Made by a program: the position numbers and the translations under genes. A stretch of 64,000 nucleotides of DNA from a filamentous cyanobacterium ESFC-1 (GTDB lineage: Bacteria > Cyanobacteriota > Cyanobacteriia > Cyanobacteriales > Spirulinaceae). Location of the stretch: the NCBI GenBank assembly GCA_000380225.1, contig KB904821.1, positions 2,504,664 through 2,568,663 on the forward strand, in the 5' to 3' direction. The notes below the pieces were generated by a model that saw nothing but the letters and a program-made list of their open reading frames with translations, had not been told where the DNA came from and made no database searches. Each line of letters starts with the position of its first letter. Within the stretch, counting starts at the first letter, position 1. Positions 46,651 through 55,586 of this stretch are shown here, piece by piece.

Positions 46651-47430
46651 CTACTTTTCCGGAAAGCGACGCTGACGCACCTCTGCGGTGTAATCTTGAA
46701 CCGCCGTTGTAATGGTTTCTCGTAAATTCGTATAAGCCTTCGCAAAAGGGGGCTGTTTCGCGGATAAACCTAGAAAATCTGCCGTCACCAAAACCTGTCC
46801 GTCGCAATGAGGCCCCGCACCAATGCCAATCGTCGGAATTTCGAGTTTCTGGGTGATGTTTGCGGCTAAATGACTAGGGATATGTTCGAGGACAATTGCG
46901 AATGCTCCTGCCTCTTCTAGAGCCATTGCAGCGTGTAAAATGCGATCGCCCTCATCTTCAGTTTTACCCTGCTGACGATAGCCCAAACGATGCACCGATT
47001 GCGGCGTTAAACCGACATGACCCATCACCGGAATGCCTGCCGTGGTGAGATGATGTACCGTGTCTACAGCTTGGGGATGACCTCCTTCGAGTTTCACCGC
47101 TTGAATTTGGGCTTCCTTGAGAAAGCGTCCCGCCGATCGCATCGCCTGAGCCGGACTTTCCTGGTAACTTAAAAAGGGAAGATCGGCAATCGTTAGGGCT
47201 TGCTTTACCCCTCTTTGTACGGCGGCTGCGTGGTGTATCATGCCATCCAGGGTAACGGGTAGAGTTGTGGGGTAGCCCAACGCCACCATTGCCAAAGAAT
47301 CCCCCACCAACAGCGCATCCACCCCCGCTTCGTCTAGGATAGACGCGATCGCATAATCCCATGCCGTCAACACCACAATCGGCTTTTTTTGTCGCTTAAA
47401 CTCAATTAATTTTTGTGCTGTTACGGCCAT
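46651..47430 (-). CDS. panB: 3-methyl-2-oxobutanoate hydroxymethyltransferase
   Basis: PanB makes ketopantoate, the first step of pantothenate and coenzyme A synthesis. The 259-residue protein has [54 protein letters not shown] and the catalytic Glu in IVLEHIP, then [16 protein letters not shown]. The length is normal. The sequence just before its start is a heptamer array. Confidence 0.97.
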   Translation of the reverse strand: MAVTAQKLIEFKRQKKPIVVLTAWDYAIASILDEAGVDALLVGDSLAMVALGYPTTLPVTLDGMIHHAAAVQRGVKQALTIADLPFLSYQESPAQAMRSAGRFLKEAQIQAVKLEGGHPQAVDTVHHLTTAGIPVMGHVGLTPQSVHRLGYRQQGKTEDEGDRILHAAMALEEAGAFAIVLEHIPSHLAANITQKLEIPTIGIGAGPHCDGQVLVTADFLGLSAKQPPFAKAYTNLRETITTAVQDYTAEVRQRRFPEK

Positions 47431-47432
47431 GA

Positions 47433-47803
47433 TTTAACAATGTACAATTTACAATTAACAATTAACAATGTACAATTAATAATTTACAATTAACAATTTA
47501 CAATTAATAATTTACAATTAACAATTTACAATTAATAATTTACAATTAACAATTAACAATTAACAATTAACAATTTACAATTTACAATTAATAATTTACA
47601 ATTAACAATGTACAATGTACAATTAATAATTTAAAACGATAGAATTAATAACTAATAACCAACAACCAACAACCAATAACTAATAACTAACAACCAATAA
47701 CCAACAACCAATAACTAACAACCAATAACAAATAACAAATAACCAACAACCAACAACCAACAACCAACAACCAACAACTAATAACCAACAACCAACAACA
47801 AAA
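47433..47803. repeat. Composite heptamer array between panB and the propeller gene
   Basis: The first 200 bases are ATTAACA, ATTTACA, ATGTACA and ATTAATA units. From about 47645 they change to CAACAAC, CAATAAC and TAATAAC units. The period is 7 throughout. No gene is seen in these 371 bases. Confidence 0.9.
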
Positions 47804-48862
47804 TTAAAACGTCCCTGGAGGTTCGCTGACAAAAGCAAAATGAGGACGGACGCGACCTGTGGTTAAACTCACCCAAGCCAACCCCTGACTCGTTCCCACC
47901 CACAACTTATTCCCGGTGTCGGGAGAAAGAGAAAGAACGCGACTCGAAGGTAAATCGGGGATTTGCCCCAAAACAGCCCCAGTTTCAGCCCGTAACTTCC
48001 ACAAACCGTTGTCCGTTCCCACCCAAACGCTGCTATCTTCGGCAAATTGAACCGAAGTCACACTGCGACCGCGCATTACCGTCACAGAACGCTCAATTTC
48101 GCGGGATTCGGGATTAATTACCAATAAACTATTGGGCGTTCCCACCCACAGCTTACCATCTGGCCCGGTGGTGAGGGTTTGCACCACATTCCCCGGAATA
48201 TCGCTAATGCGACCAATCACAAAGGCACTGGCTGTATCAATGCGGGTCAGACCTTCGAGGGTTCCCACCCACAACTGGCCGTTGTCATCTACCGTTAAGG
48301 CATTGGCACTGACTCCCGGCAATTCTTGTACCGTGGTCATGAGTAAGCCTTCGTCGGGACTAATTAAAGCCAGGCCGCGGTCAGTTCCCACCCAGAGATA
48401 GCCCCGTTCGTCTACAAGAAGGGACAAAATGCGATTGGAGGGGAGGGAAAAGTTGTAGGCTGTCATTTCGTTGCTGCGGGGGTCTACCCGCACTAAACCT
48501 TCAGCCGTCCCCACCCAAATCCGCCCGACTTTATCTTGGGCGAGTGCGCCAATGGTATAGTTCGGTAAGCCGACGCGAGCGAGAATGCGGCCGGTGTTGG
48601 GGTCAATGCGGGTTAAGCCAATCCACGAACCCACCCACAATGCCCCCGTATAGTCTTCTTGGAGGGCGGGGATACGAAAGTCCGTTTGGGGTTGCGATCG
48701 CTCCTCTAATTGCCGTTGAGGGGGCAATGGTTCAACGCTGCGTGGCGGTACGTCCCCCGGAAATCTAGGAACAAAGGGTTCGGGAGTCGTTTGCGCGATC
48801 GCACTCGCACTCATTGCACCTATCCAAATTGAAGCCCACAAACCACTGATTAATTTTGTCAT
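47804..48862 (-). CDS. Secreted seven-bladed beta-propeller of the Reg_prop type
   Basis: The protein has 352 residues. A signal peptide (cleavage near SASAIAQT, about 24) and a Pro-rich spacer precede seven repeats centred on LWVGT-like cores (GALWVGSW, GRIWVGTA, GYLWVGTD, GQLWVGTL, GKLWVGTP, SSVWVGTD, NKLWVGTS). These match the two-component-regulator propeller repeat found in periplasmic sensors, but no kinase follows here. It probably binds a ligand outside the membrane. Its start codon lies within an ATGACAA heptamer. Confidence 0.85.
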   Translation of the reverse strand: MTKLISGLWASIWIGAMSASAIAQTTPEPFVPRFPGDVPPRSVEPLPPQRQLEERSQPQTDFRIPALQEDYTGALWVGSWIGLTRIDPNTGRILARVGLPNYTIGALAQDKVGRIWVGTAEGLVRVDPRSNEMTAYNFSLPSNRILSLLVDERGYLWVGTDRGLALISPDEGLLMTTVQELPGVSANALTVDDNGQLWVGTLEGLTRIDTASAFVIGRISDIPGNVVQTLTTGPDGKLWVGTPNSLLVINPESREIERSVTVMRGRSVTSVQFAEDSSVWVGTDNGLWKLRAETGAVLGQIPDLPSSRVLSLSPDTGNKLWVGTSQGLAWVSLTTGRVRPHFAFVSEPPGTF

Positions 48863-49082
48863 TTGTCATTGGTCATTTGTCATTGGTCATTTGTCTTTGG
48901 TCATTGGTTATTGGTTATTGGTTATTGGTTATTGGTTATTAGTTATTAGTTATTAGTTATTGGTTATTGGTTATTGGTTATTAGTTATTGGTTATTAGCA
49001 GAATCCCTCAATTATTAATTGTACATTGTTAATTGTTAATTGTACATTGTTAATTGTACATTATTAATTGTACATTATTAAT
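48858..49082. repeat. Heptamer array showing gradual change between families
   Basis: Units go from TTGTCAT and TGGTCAT (48862-48905) to TGGTTAT and TAGTTAT (48905-48998) without losing the 7-bp step. TGTACAT, TGTTAAT and TATTAAT units follow at 49013-49082. The last units encode the C-terminal LIMYN of the reductase gene and its stop. Confidence 0.9.
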
Positions 49083-50179
49083 TTCAATCCCTTTCGGGCA
49101 ATTTCAGAATAACGCCTTTCCCCCGTAAATGTTTGCACCATTGTGGCGACTCCTTTCGAGGATTTAACCCCCAATTGATAACCCACTTTAGGAAAGCGAT
49201 AAAACACCTCTGCCAAGCGTTTAGCCCAAATCATTTCTGACCCCCATTCGGCACTCATCACCTCGGTATATTGCGCTAAGGCATTGATATCTCCGGCCAA
49301 AGCGCCATCAATCGCGTCGGCGGCTTTGACCCCGCTCAACATCGACGGACGAATCCCCTCGGCGGTAAACGGATCGACCACACAAGCAGCTTCTCCAGCT
49401 AAGATAGCATTTTGGGTGTGGAGTTTTTGATCGCCATCCCAAAGATAAATCGGATGACCGCATAAACTTCCTTGGGACAAATCTACGTTAAATTGTTGGG
49501 TGTAGTCGCTTAAAATGCCCTTGAAATCCTGACGGCGATGATTGCGGAGGGTGGCAATTCCCAAGGAGTAACCGTCAGCTTTAGGAAAGTTCCAGAGATA
49601 GCCCTTGGACACCATCCCAAATTCAAAATGAGGTGTATGTAGGGTCGAATTGGGAACGGGAATTTCCGCCTCTAATGCCCCAATTGAGGTCATTTTACGT
49701 TTTTTGAACCCCAACCACTTTGACAGGGAGCCTCGCGCCCCATCTGCGGCAATCAGGTAACGTCCGGTGAGGGGTTCACCCTCGGTTTTGAGTTGCCAGC
49801 AGTCTTGTTTAAATTCAATTCCTGTGACCTGGGTTTGGTCTTGTAACTGTGCGCCTTGAGTCAGGGCTTGTTGTACTAAAAAGTAATCAAATTTGTCCCG
49901 TCGTACCATCCAGATTGTACGATCTTCGGTGAGGTCAAATTCGACGCGATCGCCCCCCTTCCAGGTAAAGGCATTTTGCTTCACTTTCAGAGAAATTGCG
50001 GGGGAAAAGTCAAAATCAAACCATTCTTGCACCACTGGCGCAACGCCGCCCCCACAGGGTTTATAGCGAGGTAGTTTGGCTCGGTCTACAATCAAAACCG
50101 ATCGCCCTTTTTTAGCCAGATGATAAGCAGCACTTCCCCCTGCTGGCCCCGCTCCGACAATTACGCAGTCAAATATCAT
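49064..50179 (-). CDS. Geranylgeranyl-reductase-family flavoprotein
   Basis: This 371-residue FAD protein has DCVIVGAGPAGGSAAYHLAKKG at the N-terminus. It also carries KLPRYKPCGGGV, the family motif DGARGSLSKWLG and LAGEAACVVDPFTAEGIRPSMLSG. It reduces isoprenoid double bonds in archaeal and chlorophyll relatives. It differs from cyanobacterial ChlP in length and N-terminal motif, so it is a paralogue of unknown substrate. The C-terminus LIMYN is encoded by heptamer repeats. Confidence 0.85.
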   Translation of the reverse strand: MIFDCVIVGAGPAGGSAAYHLAKKGRSVLIVDRAKLPRYKPCGGGVAPVVQEWFDFDFSPAISLKVKQNAFTWKGGDRVEFDLTEDRTIWMVRRDKFDYFLVQQALTQGAQLQDQTQVTGIEFKQDCWQLKTEGEPLTGRYLIAADGARGSLSKWLGFKKRKMTSIGALEAEIPVPNSTLHTPHFEFGMVSKGYLWNFPKADGYSLGIATLRNHRRQDFKGILSDYTQQFNVDLSQGSLCGHPIYLWDGDQKLHTQNAILAGEAACVVDPFTAEGIRPSMLSGVKAADAIDGALAGDINALAQYTEVMSAEWGSEMIWAKRLAEVFYRFPKVGYQLGVKSSKGVATMVQTFTGERRYSEIARKGLKLIMYN

Positions 50180-50395
50180 TGGTTGTTGGTTGTTGGTTGT
50201 TGGTTGTTAGTTATTGGTTATTGGTTATTGGTTATTGGTTGTTAGTTATTGGTTATTAGTTATTGGTTGTTGGTTGTTTGTTATTGGTTATTTGTTATTA
50301 GTTATTGGTTATTAATTTTGACGTTGTACATTAATAATTGTTAATTGTACATTGTTAATTGTACATTGTACATTGTTAATTGTACATTGTAAAAC
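50177..50395. repeat. Heptamer arrays upstream of the reductase gene
   Basis: TGGTTGT, TGGTTAT and TAGTTAT units (50179-50315) are followed by TGTACAT and TGTTAAT units (50327-50392). The reductase start codon is immediately adjacent. Confidence 0.9.
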
Positions 50396-50400
50396 GTCAA

Positions 50401-50435
50401 TAACCCCGCCACTGCCAGGGCAGTAGACGGGGTTA
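50401..50435 (-). terminator. Hairpin downstream of serS
   Basis: TAACCCCG (50401-50408) pairs with CGGGGTTA (50428-50435), and ACTGCC pairs with GGCAGT inside. It may end serS transcription, although the T run is weak. Confidence 0.5.
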
Positions 50436-50582
50436 CTTGTCTCAAAAGCCAGTCATGTTATAAGGGGCGACTGGCGGCGTTTATCTCGTTATTTATCTCG
50501 ACTTATCGAATCTGTCCATACTGTAGAAACAAATTGTGAGGATTTTGTGAAACGGCATCAAAAAACATAGAAAACTTTTTCG

Positions 50583-50633
50583 CTACTTAGCCAACACCTC
50601 ACGTCCGAGATAAGACTGCAACGCTTCGGGAAC
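50583..50633 (-). pseudogene. Relic of the original serS C-terminal end
   Basis: Read on the minus strand these 51 bases encode [16 protein letters not shown] and a stop, the ordinary C-terminus of seryl-tRNA synthetase. Bases 50592-50633 repeat 50832-50873 inside serS with two differences in 42. The relic is in frame with serS, separated from it by the TAG at 50646 and four codons. Confidence 0.8.
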
Positions 50634-50645
50634 GCCCCATCTTAT

Positions 50646-52112
50646 CTAACAAATTATGTAACCAGACAATTTATTTAGTAACTGCTGACCGATTCCAGGA
50701 ACTCGTTTCAGGTCTTCTATCGATGAAAAAATTTGGTTGTGACGTGTTGCAATAATTCTCTCAGCCAGTTTTCTACCTACTCCTGGAAGAGAAGTCAACA
50801 TTTTTTCTGTAGCAGTATTGAGATTCACCAACAACACCTCACGCCCTAGATAAGACTGCAACGCTTCGGGAACTTTCACCGTCCCGTCCGCTTGCTGATA
50901 ATTCTCCAAAATTGCCGCCATCGTGCGTCCTACCGCCAAACCAGAGCCATTGAGGGTATGGACAAACTGCGTTCCTTTTTGCCCCTTTTCTTTAAAGCGA
51001 ATATCGGCGCGTCTCGCTTGGAAATCGCCGCAATTCGAGCAGCTTGAAATCTCGCGATAAGTTCCCGACGAAGGCAGCCACACTTCTACGTCGTAGCACT
51101 TCTTGGCACTAAAGCCCAAATCCCCTGTACACAACTCAATCACCCGATAAGGCAACTGTAACGCCTCTAAAATTGCTGTGGCGTTATCGAGCATTTTTTC
51201 GTGTTCTTCTGGGGAGGTTTCTGGGTGGACTAACTTCACCATTTCCACCTTGTTAAATTGGTGCAGGCGAATTAAACCCCGTGTATCCTTGCCATAACTC
51301 CCGGCTTCCCGACGGAAACAAGGGGTATAAGCGCAGTGGTAAATCGGTAATGCCTCTGCTTCTAGGATTTCGGCTCGATAAAAGTTGGTCAGTGGCACTT
51401 CGGCGGTGGGGGTGAGCCACAAATCATCCTCGGCACATTTAAAACTTTCCTCGGCAAACTTGGGCAGTTGTCCCGTCCCGGTAAGCGTATCCGTGTTAAT
51501 CAAAACCGGGGGGATAACTTCGACATAACCCGCCGCAATTTGCTTATCCAACATAAAGCTAATCAAAGCCCGTTCTAAGGCTGCTCCGACTCCGATTAAG
51601 CTGGCAAAGCGACTCTGGGCTACCTTTACCGCCCGTTTAAAGTCAAGAATGCCCAAGGCTTCTCCGATTTCCCAATGGGGCTTGAGATTTTTGCCTTGGG
51701 GGATATATTCATCACCCCAACGTCGCACTTCTACATTTTCTGCCTCGCTTTTGCCCACGGGGGTTGAGTCGCTGGGGAGGTTGGGCAGTTGCAGCAGCAA
51801 CGTATCAATTTCCAACTTTATACGCTTTTCTTCGTCTAGATTAGACAGTTTGGTTTTAATTTCATTGCCTTCTGCTTTCAGGGCGGCAATTTCTTCTCCT
51901 TTCGGGTCGCTACCGCCTTTAATCTTCTGCCCGATGAGCTTGCCAATTTCATTGGAGCGAGCTTGGAGTTGATTGCGCTCGGTTTCGGCTTGGCGGAGTT
52001 GTTTGTCTAAGTCGGTTAAGGCGGTTAAGTTATATTCCCCTTCACTGCTGCGGCGATTCAGTCGCTCTTGGACAAATTCGGGATTTTCGCGGATTTGTTT
52101 GATGTCTAACAC
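50646..52112 (-). CDS. serS: Seryl-tRNA synthetase with C-terminal helix-hairpin-helix domain
   Basis: The protein has 488 residues. An N-terminal coiled-coil arm (about 1-110) and a class II catalytic core carry motif 2 ([21 protein letters not shown]) and motif 3 ([16 protein letters not shown]). The enzyme charges tRNA-Ser. Normal SerRS ends near residue 430. Here residues 429-488 form a ComEA-like double helix-hairpin-helix ([25 protein letters not shown], then [13 protein letters not shown]), a DNA-binding fold. The extra part comes from an in-frame 240-bp insertion with a 42-bp duplication. Aminoacylation should be intact; the role of the added domain is unknown. Confidence 0.95.
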   Translation of the reverse strand: MLDIKQIRENPEFVQERLNRRSSEGEYNLTALTDLDKQLRQAETERNQLQARSNEIGKLIGQKIKGGSDPKGEEIAALKAEGNEIKTKLSNLDEEKRIKLEIDTLLLQLPNLPSDSTPVGKSEAENVEVRRWGDEYIPQGKNLKPHWEIGEALGILDFKRAVKVAQSRFASLIGVGAALERALISFMLDKQIAAGYVEVIPPVLINTDTLTGTGQLPKFAEESFKCAEDDLWLTPTAEVPLTNFYRAEILEAEALPIYHCAYTPCFRREAGSYGKDTRGLIRLHQFNKVEMVKLVHPETSPEEHEKMLDNATAILEALQLPYRVIELCTGDLGFSAKKCYDVEVWLPSSGTYREISSCSNCGDFQARRADIRFKEKGQKGTQFVHTLNGSGLAVGRTMAAILENYQQADGTVKVPEALQSYLGREVLLVNLNTATEKMLTSLPGVGRKLAERIIATRHNQIFSSIEDLKRVPGIGQQLLNKLSGYIIC

Positions 52113-52254
52113 GGATAAACTAATCGGTTAAGGTCGCTTCAACTCACTCATTATGGCGTAGGTTGGCCCGAATCATTCTCGGTATCACCAGAGGTAGCTT
52201 TGCTGTAGGGAGTGGGGAGAGTGGGAGGAGGGGGAGGAGGGGGAGGAAATAACC

Positions 52255-52370
52255 GATAACTAATAACCAATAACCAATAACCAACAACCAACAACCAACA
52301 ACCAATAACCAACAACCAACAACCAACAACCAACAACCAACAACCAACAACCAATAACCAGTCAATCCTC
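52255..52370. repeat. Heptamer array of CAATAAC/CAACAAC units
   Basis: About sixteen units with period 7 lie between serS and the CAP-domain gene. The frames read as WLLVVGC repeats and are not genes. Confidence 0.9.
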
Positions 52371-52387
52371 GAACAAAACCTCAGACA

Positions 52388-53146
52388 CTAATAAGGCTTC
52401 TGGCCGCGATAATTACCAGGAGGATTGTAGTTACACACCCAGACCTCGCGATTGCCCGATCGCGCCATACCGCAACCGACTTCTGTGGTATCATCCCAGA
52501 CAATCTGGGTATAGTGACCGCACATTTTGCCCGGCGCACAACTGTTGCTGGCGTAGTTATAATCTGCCACTTCCGAAGCCCACATCTGCACGACGCGAGA
52601 CGGACTCATTTGCTGACCCGTGGCACTCGCCAAATTTTCGCCGTAGGAGGAGTTGGAGCGGTGTTCAAACTTACCCTCACTGGCTAGTTTTTCAGCCCAT
52701 TCCTGGGCATAATTCGCCAGTTGGGGCGACCAGCGTAAGGGGGATACCCCAACCCCTTGCCGGACTTGGTTGTGGGCTTGTAGCATTTGCTCGATACCCG
52801 CTTGACTGGCAACATCGTAGGTATTGGTGGCAACTCCGGCTTGTTGGGCTTCGGCTAGGGTACGGATGCGATCGCGCCTTACCCCGGATTCAGTGGTATT
52901 ATCGTCGAGGTACAACACCCGGAAACGCTCTCCACTCCGACTATCCCAATTCCAGTTGGTTAAGCGGGCTTCTTGCCAAGTATTATTTCGCAATACATAA
53001 ACGGGTTTCCCATCGAGGGGAATGGAAGGACTCTGGGCCATTTGTACAGGAGATTCCGTAAAGTTATCAAAGTTTGGGGACGCGATCGCCACAGAACCCA
53101 AACCAATCCCTACAGCTAAACCGAAATACATTAAGAATCGTGCCAT
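52388..53146 (-). CDS. Secreted CAP-domain (PR-1/SCP-like) protein
   Basis: The protein has 252 residues. A signal peptide (about 1-22) precedes an SH3-like N-terminal region (VYVLRNNTWQEARLTNW) and a CAP domain (about 118-252). The CAP signatures are AHNQVRQGVGVSPLRWSPQLANYAQEWA, HYTQIVWDDTTEVGCG and VCNYNPPGNYRGQKPY. It resembles eukaryotic PR-1 proteins more than the YkwD type, including the Cys residues. The start overlaps the end of the PEP-CTERM gene by 16 bases, so the two are coupled. Confidence 0.92.
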   Translation of the reverse strand: MARFLMYFGLAVGIGLGSVAIASPNFDNFTESPVQMAQSPSIPLDGKPVYVLRNNTWQEARLTNWNWDSRSGERFRVLYLDDNTTESGVRRDRIRTLAEAQQAGVATNTYDVASQAGIEQMLQAHNQVRQGVGVSPLRWSPQLANYAQEWAEKLASEGKFEHRSNSSYGENLASATGQQMSPSRVVQMWASEVADYNYASNSCAPGKMCGHYTQIVWDDTTEVGCGMARSGNREVWVCNYNPPGNYRGQKPY

Positions 53147-54660
53147 TTTGCTGATTTTCCTGAAGAACTCGACTTGCGTAACATCGATGCACCCAAAATT
53201 CCCACCGCAACAAAGCCTAAAATTGCCCTCGGTTCGGGGACTGCTTCTACCGTAAACTGACGATACGCTAAACCGCCATCCCCATCAGACACCCGCAAGG
53301 TGACATCAAATAAACCGGGGTCAGCAAATGACCATTTTCCCGAATTTCCGGTAAAGTCGTCAAAAACACCATCGTTGTCAAAATCCCAGTCAAAACTGAG
53401 TAAATCCTGGACTCCGGGGTCTGTGGCTGCACCAGAGAAATCAAAAAACTCATTGCGTTTGACCACTAAATCATCAGTGAGTTGGGTAATTGTCGGTGCA
53501 ACATTGAGAACATTGACATTAAAGCCACTCCAATCAAAGCCCCCATCACCGTCATTGACTTGCACTCCGAGGCGATAATTCCCTTCATCGGCATAAGAAT
53601 AACGCCCAGTCCGTCCGCGATAATCGTCATACAAACCATCGCTGTCTAAATCCCAATCGTAAGTCAAGACATCGTAAATACCGGGGTCTGTAGCGTTGGC
53701 GAGGAAGTCAAACCAATCCCCTTCGTTAATGGTGAGATTGGGAGTAATCTGGTTAATCGTTGGGGCTACATTTAAGACTCTAACGGCTTGGGTGGCTTGA
53801 TTGCTCCAGTTTCCGGCGCTATCTTGCACTCGTCCGGTGTAGTAATGAATCCCCTCATCGTAAAATGTGCCGAGGTTACGACTGGCAAAGCGCGTACCAG
53901 AGGTGCGATAATCTGTGCCAATATAGCCGCCGTTGAGATAAAAGTTGAGATAATCGGTATTGTTATCGGTTCCGTAGAGATAAGCGGTGCTACTTTGACC
54001 CTCGTAAATGGTCGAACCGGATAAAGATAAGCCCACTAAACTCGGTGCAACTTGGGGTGGGGGAGGGGGTGCAGGAACCGCATAACGAGGACGTACCGGG
54101 TCGTACCAAGTGCCGCTATCGGTATCGGCCAGAAAGCCCATACTGCCGCGAAAACCACTGTCCCAAAATAAAGATAAGCGACCGAATAAATCCCCCCGCG
54201 AGATGTCAATGGGGACGCTGTAAGCGTGACGATTGGGCCTCGGGCCGTAAGCCATTTGGAAGTCCCACCCATCGGCGGAACCGGGGGTAATCACACGGGT
54301 AAAAACGTTATCAAAAACGGTATTACCTGCAAAGGCATCAATCGTGAGGGCAGAAACAGCACTACCACCACCATAAGAAAACCGCCAGGGATTGTTGAAT
54401 GAGCCAAAGGTGTTACCGCTTTGGGTGAGAGACCAACCACTGCCAAAAGCCCCTCCTCCTGCGCCTCCTGTGGGTCGCCAGACGGCGCTTTGAGAGGTTC
54501 CGTTAAAGAAGTTAACGGTGATGTTCATACCCCCCATATCTGCGCCTCTGGTGGAGAAACCTGTGAGGGTGGTGGCGGTGGCAGATAGACTAAATAAGGT
54601 TACTCCTGCGATCGTACTGAGGCCGAGAAGGCGATCGCGAGTTGTTGGTAATAATTTCAT
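53131..54660 (-). CDS. PEP-CTERM surface protein with PKD-like repeats
   Basis: The protein has 509 residues. A signal peptide (about 1-30) is followed by a Gly-rich domain, a Pro-rich linker (PAPPPPPQVAP) and an Ig-like domain. Two PKD-like repeats carry acidic Ca-binding-type motifs (YDWDLDSDGLYDDY, FDWDFDNDGVFDDF). A PEP-CTERM sorting tail ends the protein: VPEP, a hydrophobic helix and basic residues near 478-500. PEP-CTERM proteins are processed by exosortase, whose gene is not in this window. It is probably exported to the envelope or sheath. Confidence 0.88.
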   Translation of the reverse strand: MKLLPTTRDRLLGLSTIAGVTLFSLSATATTLTGFSTRGADMGGMNITVNFFNGTSQSAVWRPTGGAGGGAFGSGWSLTQSGNTFGSFNNPWRFSYGGGSAVSALTIDAFAGNTVFDNVFTRVITPGSADGWDFQMAYGPRPNRHAYSVPIDISRGDLFGRLSLFWDSGFRGSMGFLADTDSGTWYDPVRPRYAVPAPPPPPQVAPSLVGLSLSGSTIYEGQSSTAYLYGTDNNTDYLNFYLNGGYIGTDYRTSGTRFASRNLGTFYDEGIHYYTGRVQDSAGNWSNQATQAVRVLNVAPTINQITPNLTINEGDWFDFLANATDPGIYDVLTYDWDLDSDGLYDDYRGRTGRYSYADEGNYRLGVQVNDGDGGFDWSGFNVNVLNVAPTITQLTDDLVVKRNEFFDFSGAATDPGVQDLLSFDWDFDNDGVFDDFTGNSGKWSFADPGLFDVTLRVSDGDGGLAYRQFTVEAVPEPRAILGFVAVGILGASMLRKSSSSGKSAKWHDS

Positions 54661-54980
54661 GGTAAATTTACGGTTGTATAGACTGAATCAAGCACAATGA
54701 AGCTGCTTTGAGGTGGCGATCGCCTTTTTTCGTTCCCGGATAAATCATAGAGGCTGAAATCGTGATGATATCCGGGGGGGCGCGATCGCTGTTGGTTTTA
54801 TTATGCCTTGTCTTTTGTGAGTAGAATTGCCGTGTTTGTAAAGAATATGTAAATATTTATACGGTTAAAGGTGTCACCACTGAGACGAAATTCAGTGTCA
54901 AAAAGTTGCGTGCCGCAAAGCGGATCCCTGCGGGATCGCGTTACGATAAGATTTCTTCTCTTATTGTGACGAGAGCATTT
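54661..54980. other. Divergent intergenic region
   Basis: The 320 bases between the PEP-CTERM and DUF3531 genes hold GGCGATCGCC followed by six T (about 54716-54731) and a GGATCCCTGCGGGATC palindrome (54923-54938). A frame from 54906 runs through the palindrome and is not native. No further gene is seen. Confidence 0.4.
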
Positions 54981-55427
54981 ATGGAAGTTCAGTTTCGCGA
55001 ATTCGACCCCTTTAACCTTTGGATTTGGCTAGAGTTAGAAACCGCCCCCTCCCCTATGGAGCAACAATACCTCGAAGAAGTTTTTAATTCTTGGTTTTAC
55101 TTAGGCAAATTGGGGGGATTCAATGCCGAAAATCTACAAGTTTCCGACCAAGGTATTGATATCAGCTATATGTATTATGAAAATTCCAGAGCAGAAGCAG
55201 CTTTAATGGCTCCGATGCACAATATGTCTGATTTTCAATACCTAGGAATTTGGGGAAGATGTTGGCTCGACCTTGGTACTAGCGATTTGTTTGCGTTGGA
55301 TGTTTTAATTAATGCCCTGCGTCAACTTTCGCAAGAATATGTCACCATTCGACGGCTGATTATTGGCGGTGAAAATGAAGATTGGCCCGTCAGCAACCGT
55401 CGGGATTCAATGTTTGTTGAAAATTAA
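54981..55427 (+). CDS. DUF3531 family protein
   Basis: The protein has 148 residues and begins MEVQFREFDPFNLWIWLELE, the pattern of DUF3531, which occurs in cyanobacteria and plant plastids. No membrane helix or signal is seen. The ATG at 54981 is chosen because upstream codons cross a palindromic repeat. It is conserved across oxygenic phototrophs, but its function is unknown. A terminator follows at 55468. Confidence 0.82.
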   Translation: MEVQFREFDPFNLWIWLELETAPSPMEQQYLEEVFNSWFYLGKLGGFNAENLQVSDQGIDISYMYYENSRAEAALMAPMHNMSDFQYLGIWGRCWLDLGTSDLFALDVLINALRQLSQEYVTIRRLIIGGENEDWPVSNRRDSMFVEN

Positions 55428-55467
55428 ATCGAGTTGACCGAACAACTCAATTTTACCATAACTGTAG

Positions 55468-55497
55468 GGTGCGTTAACGAAGTGTAACGCACCGTTT
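55468..55497 (+). terminator. Terminator after the DUF3531 gene
   Basis: GGTGCGTTA (55468-55476) pairs perfectly with TAACGCACC (55485-55493), followed by GTTTT. It is of the GTAGGGTGCGTTA type common in cyanobacteria. Confidence 0.7.
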
Positions 55498-55586
55498 TAA
55501 TAATATGGCTAATCAGGCGAATTTGCTATGACAATACCAGACCAAAGGTTCAGAAACCGGGATTCTTATTCTTAATATTTAAACCT

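Noticed and set aside
49064-50179. Assignment as ChlP (geranylgeranyl diphosphate reductase of chlorophyll synthesis)
   Set aside because: It is shorter and its N-terminal motif differs from cyanobacterial ChlP; kept as a family-level call.
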